A model generated the notes under the pieces. The model was not told where the DNA came from, did no database searches, and saw only the letters and a list, made by a program, of their open reading frames with translations. A program made the translations under genes and the position numbers. Source: Pelosinus fermentans DSM 17108 (GTDB taxonomy: Bacteria > Bacillota > Negativicutes > DSM-13327). Taken from it: a DNA stretch of 64,000 nt. The stretch covers positions 3,931,501 through 3,995,500 of the forward strand of contig NZ_AKVN02000001.1 in NCBI RefSeq assembly GCF_000271485.2. The letters are read 5' to 3'. The first letter of the stretch is position 1. Every line of letters begins with the position of its first letter. Of the stretch, positions 61,446-64,000 are shown piece by piece.

Positions 61446-61774
61446 TGCTCACTCCCTCCTTTAGCATTACGCTCCATCCCCATCTTTCACCAGTATACTA
61501 CACCCAATTTCGACACAACTTGTCACTTGCATGACCTATATTTATGTATTTCACTTAAATACCCTTTTTTTCCTTCGATATATACAATAATTTTTTCCAT
61601 ATAAAGAAGAATTATTTTATAATAATTGTATAAAATTCCTTTATTTCTCTTCTGCATGCCATGTAAATCAATAACCATGCAGCGGATTGAGCCCTGATAG
61701 AAACTACATATAAAGAACCACGACTGAGCATCTCTACCTAGCCGTGGCTCTGCATCTTTATGTGTACTCTTGTC
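61446..61774 (-). terminator. YtxH-gene terminator within a gene-free spacer
   Basis: AGAACCACGACT (61714-61725) and AGCCGTGGCTCT (61740-61751) form the stem; on the minus strand TTTATATG follows. The rest of this AT-rich spacer (61446-61713) shows no gene and presumably contains the promoter of the downstream minus-strand set. Confidence 0.65.
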
Positions 61775-62107
61775 TTACTTTGTAGCCGAATCTTCATTTT
61801 TTTCCTTTTTTATGTCAGAAATTTTTTCTTTTACATCACTCATGATTTCATGTGATTTTTCAGAAAGCCTTTCTTTGGCCTCGTCTACCAGATCTTGGGT
61901 CTTAACCGATATTTCTTTAATTGTCTCCGTTAAATCCTGCGCATTTTTTGCAAGATCAGTTCTAGTGTCTTTGCCAGCCTTAGGTGCCAGCAGTACTCCA
62001 GCAACTGCTCCAATTGTCATCCCTAGAGTAGCACCAATTGCCACCTTTCGGCGTACTTGTTTCTCACGTTTTCTTTTACCCTTCTGCAATAAATCCAATA
62101 TAGACAT
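61775..62107 (-). CDS. YtxH-domain stress protein
   Basis: 110 residues. A short basic start is followed by KVAIGATLGMTIGAVAGVLLAPKAGKDTR, the YtxH (gas-vesicle-protein-like) signature of a glycine-rich membrane span ending in LLAPKsG. A long charged helix follows (EAKERLSEKSHEIMSDVKEK). Such proteins are general-stress proteins in Bacillus. GGGAGGACG upstream of the ATG. Monocistronic with its own terminator. Confidence 0.85.
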   Translation of the reverse strand: MSILDLLQKGKRKREKQVRRKVAIGATLGMTIGAVAGVLLAPKAGKDTRTDLAKNAQDLTETIKEISVKTQDLVDEAKERLSEKSHEIMSDVKEKISDIKKEKNEDSATK

Positions 62108-62253
62108 AGCCTCGTCCTCCCATCTTAATCATTAATTAGTAGATATGATATAAAATTACATCTTAGCTACTTTTTTTCCTGCGATAACTGCAATAAAGAT
62201 TATTATGAAAAAAGATATACTTTTATTAAAAGTATATAAAATAAATGCAAAAA

Positions 62254-62281
62254 TACGACCAGGCATCTGTGCCTAGTCGTA
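62254..62281 (-). terminator. Terminator of the csbD-like gene
   Basis: TACGACCAGGC and GCCTAGTCGTA with a 6-nt loop; ATTTTTG follows on the minus strand. Confidence 0.85.
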
Positions 62282-62288
62282 CTCTTAT

Positions 62289-62489
62289 TTACTTAAAGCG
62301 ACTTACAAACTTTTTATATTCGTCTTCCGCTTTATCTTTGGTATAACCATATCGTTCTTGAAGAATCCCAACCAACTTTTCTGTTTTGCCTTCAAGCTGC
62401 GTAATGTCATCATCAGTAAGCTTACCCCACTGCTCTTTCAGCCCGCCTTTTAACTCTTTCCATTTACCTTTTAAAATGTCCTGGTTCAT
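62289..62489 (-). CDS. csbD: CsbD-family stress-response protein
   Basis: 66 residues: DILKGKWKELKGGLKEQWG, KLTDDDITQLEGKTEKL and LQERYGYTKDKAEDEYKKF are the CsbD (YjbJ) signature. A small, soluble, helical protein induced by general stress in Bacillus and E. coli; the molecular function is unknown. GGGGAGG upstream of the ATG and its own terminator downstream. Confidence 0.92.
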   Translation of the reverse strand: MNQDILKGKWKELKGGLKEQWGKLTDDDITQLEGKTEKLVGILQERYGYTKDKAEDEYKKFVSRFK

Positions 62490-62669
62490 TTTAATTCCTC
62501 CCCTGTTATTTAATGGTAAGGATCTTACCTATATATTCCTTAAATCCTTTGCGATCTCCTTCGTTATAAGCAACAAGATCTATCACAAAAAACATCACTA
62601 TTTTTATACACATTAGATAATAATTCCATTCCGTCTTAAAATCTAAGCATGTATCACAATTATCACGAG

Positions 62670-64000
62670 TCAGGATTCAACACCAGAGGAAGTCGTTTCC
62701 AATAAAGATAACAATTTTAACGCAACGGATAGATCCATGCGAACCTTTAATGAATCTAAATCAACACCCAGCATTTTTTCCAAATTTCTTTTACGAAAAA
62801 CAACGGTTTGTGGATGCACAAAAAGCCGTTTGCCGATTGTCTGAGCCGATGCTCCAGTTATCACTTCTTTGAGAGTGGCAAGCAATTCACTTTGCTCACA
62901 TTTGCCCTCAGGATTCAATAGCATTCCCAAATGATAATTAATAAATTGTCTTGCCTGCTGGGAAGAACAGTCATTAAAAATGAACTGATAACACCCTAGT
63001 TCTTCCCAATAATGCAGCAGGTTTTCTGGATAAAGCACAGGACTGCAAAGAAGTGACAGACGTGCTTGATCATATACATCTGCAATCAAAGATGTTTGTT
63101 CAGAAGAATGAGAGATACCTCCACGAATCTGCATTCCTTGCCAAAAGCGAGTCAGCTGCTCTATGATCTCTTCTGTCACAGCCTTAGCATGTTTTAGCGA
63201 TATTCGAACATCTTTAACTGGCAGAGGATACAAAATGGCTATCCCTTCTTGGGTTTGCCAAGTTACTCCTCCCACTTGACGATGAATGTTATCAACCAAT
63301 CGATCGATGGAATACTGCCGCTCCTCCCTTTCCTCTATGGACGTATTTTGAGGCAGCTTCTGCCAGGGAATCGTCAACAAAAGAATCACAAAAGGCGGTT
63401 TTATCTTCAATTCCAATTGAGCAGCTCCTGCCACTAATTCTTCCTGAGAAATTCTTCGATGAATCACATCATTCAGCAATTCTCTGCGCTTGCGCCGCTC
63501 ATAACCATATAATTGCTCTTGTTCAGCCTTTTTCGTGGCAGTAACATCAAATCCAATAGCAGACAGCTGAAAATCACCTGTTGCGGGGTCAATTACAACA
63601 CGGTTTGTCCAATCAATCCATACTCCCTTGCCTGAAGAAGTCATATTCTCACTTAAGCGGCGCTGAAAGGAGCTATTATTATTTTTTAATCCTTCAAATA
63701 GTTCTTCCAGGTCTTTTCCCATTGAATCATAGGCAGGTGCTATCGTATCAAAAACAGACCGTCCAATCAGTTCTTCTTTGGAGAATCCAAAAAACGATAA
63801 TCCCCATTCATTCATAAAAATAATTTCACCAGAAGAATTAATGATAATCATAATGACTTTTGCAGCTTGAACTAGTTCTTTATACCGTTTATCACTTTCT
63901 TGCAGCTTCTTCTCCGCCTCGATTCTTTTGGTAATATCAATATAAAGAATCGCCAGGTGATCCTGAATCGGACTATAGGCAATAACAGAAAACCATTTTT
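62670..64000 (-). CDS. PAS-domain regulator with PucR/CdaR-type C-terminus, truncated at its 5' end
   Basis: The frame is open to the window edge; an internal ATG at 63851 is unlikely to be the start, because in-frame sequence before it reads FSVIAYSPIQDHLAILYIDI and then TKRIEAEKKLQESDKRYKEL, the end of one PAS domain plus linker. A second PAS domain (IINSSGEIIFMNEWGLSFFG) follows, then a GGDEF-like or CdaR-type middle region (WQTQEGIAILYPLP; ISHSSEQTSLIADVYDQAR) and a PucR helix-turn-helix at the end (GASAQTIGKRLFVHPQTVVF). Such proteins regulate catabolic or sporulation-linked genes. The target is not evident. Confidence 0.8.
   Translation of the reverse strand, partial: KWFSVIAYSPIQDHLAILYIDITKRIEAEKKLQESDKRYKELVQAAKVIMIIINSSGEIIFMNEWGLSFFGFSKEELIGRSVFDTIAPAYDSMGKDLEELFEGLKNNNSSFQRRLSENMTSSGKGVWIDWTNRVVIDPATGDFQLSAIGFDVTATKKAEQEQLYGYERRKRRELLNDVIHRRISQEELVAGAAQLELKIKPPFVILLLTIPWQKLPQNTSIEEREERQYSIDRLVDNIHRQVGGVTWQTQEGIAILYPLPVKDVRISLKHAKAVTEEIIEQLTRFWQGMQIRGGISHSSEQTSLIADVYDQARLSLLCSPVLYPENLLHYWEELGCYQFIFNDCSSQQARQFINYHLGMLLNPEGKCEQSELLATLKEVITGASAQTIGKRLFVHPQTVVFRKRNLEKMLGVDLDSLKVRMDLSVALKLLSLLETTSSGVES

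Overview
The window looks like a chromosomal segment of a diderm (outer-membrane-bearing) Firmicute of the Negativicutes, probably Sporomusaceae (Pelosinus/Sporomusa type). Firmicute traits are strong AGGAGG-type ribosome binding sites, YueI, CsbD, YtxH and a TxpA/Hol_Tox-type toxin. The outer-membrane trait is a complete TonB-dependent receptor. The genus is inferred from gene content; no 16S rRNA or tRNA is present.

Left flank (1-6840): the start of a minus-strand gene running off the edge, a cyclase-family hydrolase, tcdA (tRNA t6A cyclisation), and a compact type I toxin-antitoxin locus not visible as a normal ORF. Two tandem LeuCD-type hydro-lyase pairs follow, with a divergent LysR regulator.

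Central island (about 6.8-46.7 kb): more GC-rich than its surroundings and bracketed by two 92-bp direct repeats that differ at about two positions. It holds an AraC regulator; a YbtPQ/IrtAB-type heterodimeric ABC transporter; a MATE exporter; fragments of RND, MATE and possibly transposase genes; a serine acetyltransferase; and a 23-kb minus-strand assembly-line operon. In transcription order the operon encodes NRPS-A (half Cy-A with embedded MT-like domain-PCP), a saccharopine-dehydrogenase-like reductase, a thiazolinyl imide reductase fused to a methyltransferase, NRPS-B (TubC-Cy-A-PCP-TE), a fatty-acyl-AMP ligase with ACP, a 2880-residue PKS-NRPS (KS-AT-ACP-Cy-A-PCP-Ox-TubC-Cy) and a type II thioesterase. 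This predicts an acyl-primed, one-malonyl-extended tri-cysteine thiazole/thiazoline metallophore related in logic to yersiniabactin, pyochelin and micacocidin. A Fur-type box lies between the -35 and -10 of the operon promoter. A divergent plus-strand block carries a second AraC regulator, a complete ECF transporter (T, fused double ATPase, S) and the TonB receptor, with another Fur-like box in front.

Right flank (46.7-64 kb): an orphan cobalamin riboswitch followed by terminators but no gene, an iron-type alcohol dehydrogenase, YueI, a polytopic transporter, and an amino-acid permease plus tyrosine phenol-lyase. Upstream of the lyase are two perfectly spaced sigma-54 promoter elements and a TyrR-like activator that retains GAFTGA. 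Then come a guanylate-kinase-like protein, a convergent GGDEF/HD-GYP pair, a stress/envelope gene set (LRAT-like, SYLF, DUF948-like, coiled coil, two single-span microproteins, YtxH, CsbD) and a PAS-PucR-type regulator truncated by the window edge.

Working model: iron limitation relieves Fur; AraC regulators, probably sensing the ferric product, activate synthesis and uptake. The product is made by the assembly line, and iron returns through the TonB receptor and then the YbtPQ-like and/or ECF importers. All functions are read from motifs and order; nothing was searched.
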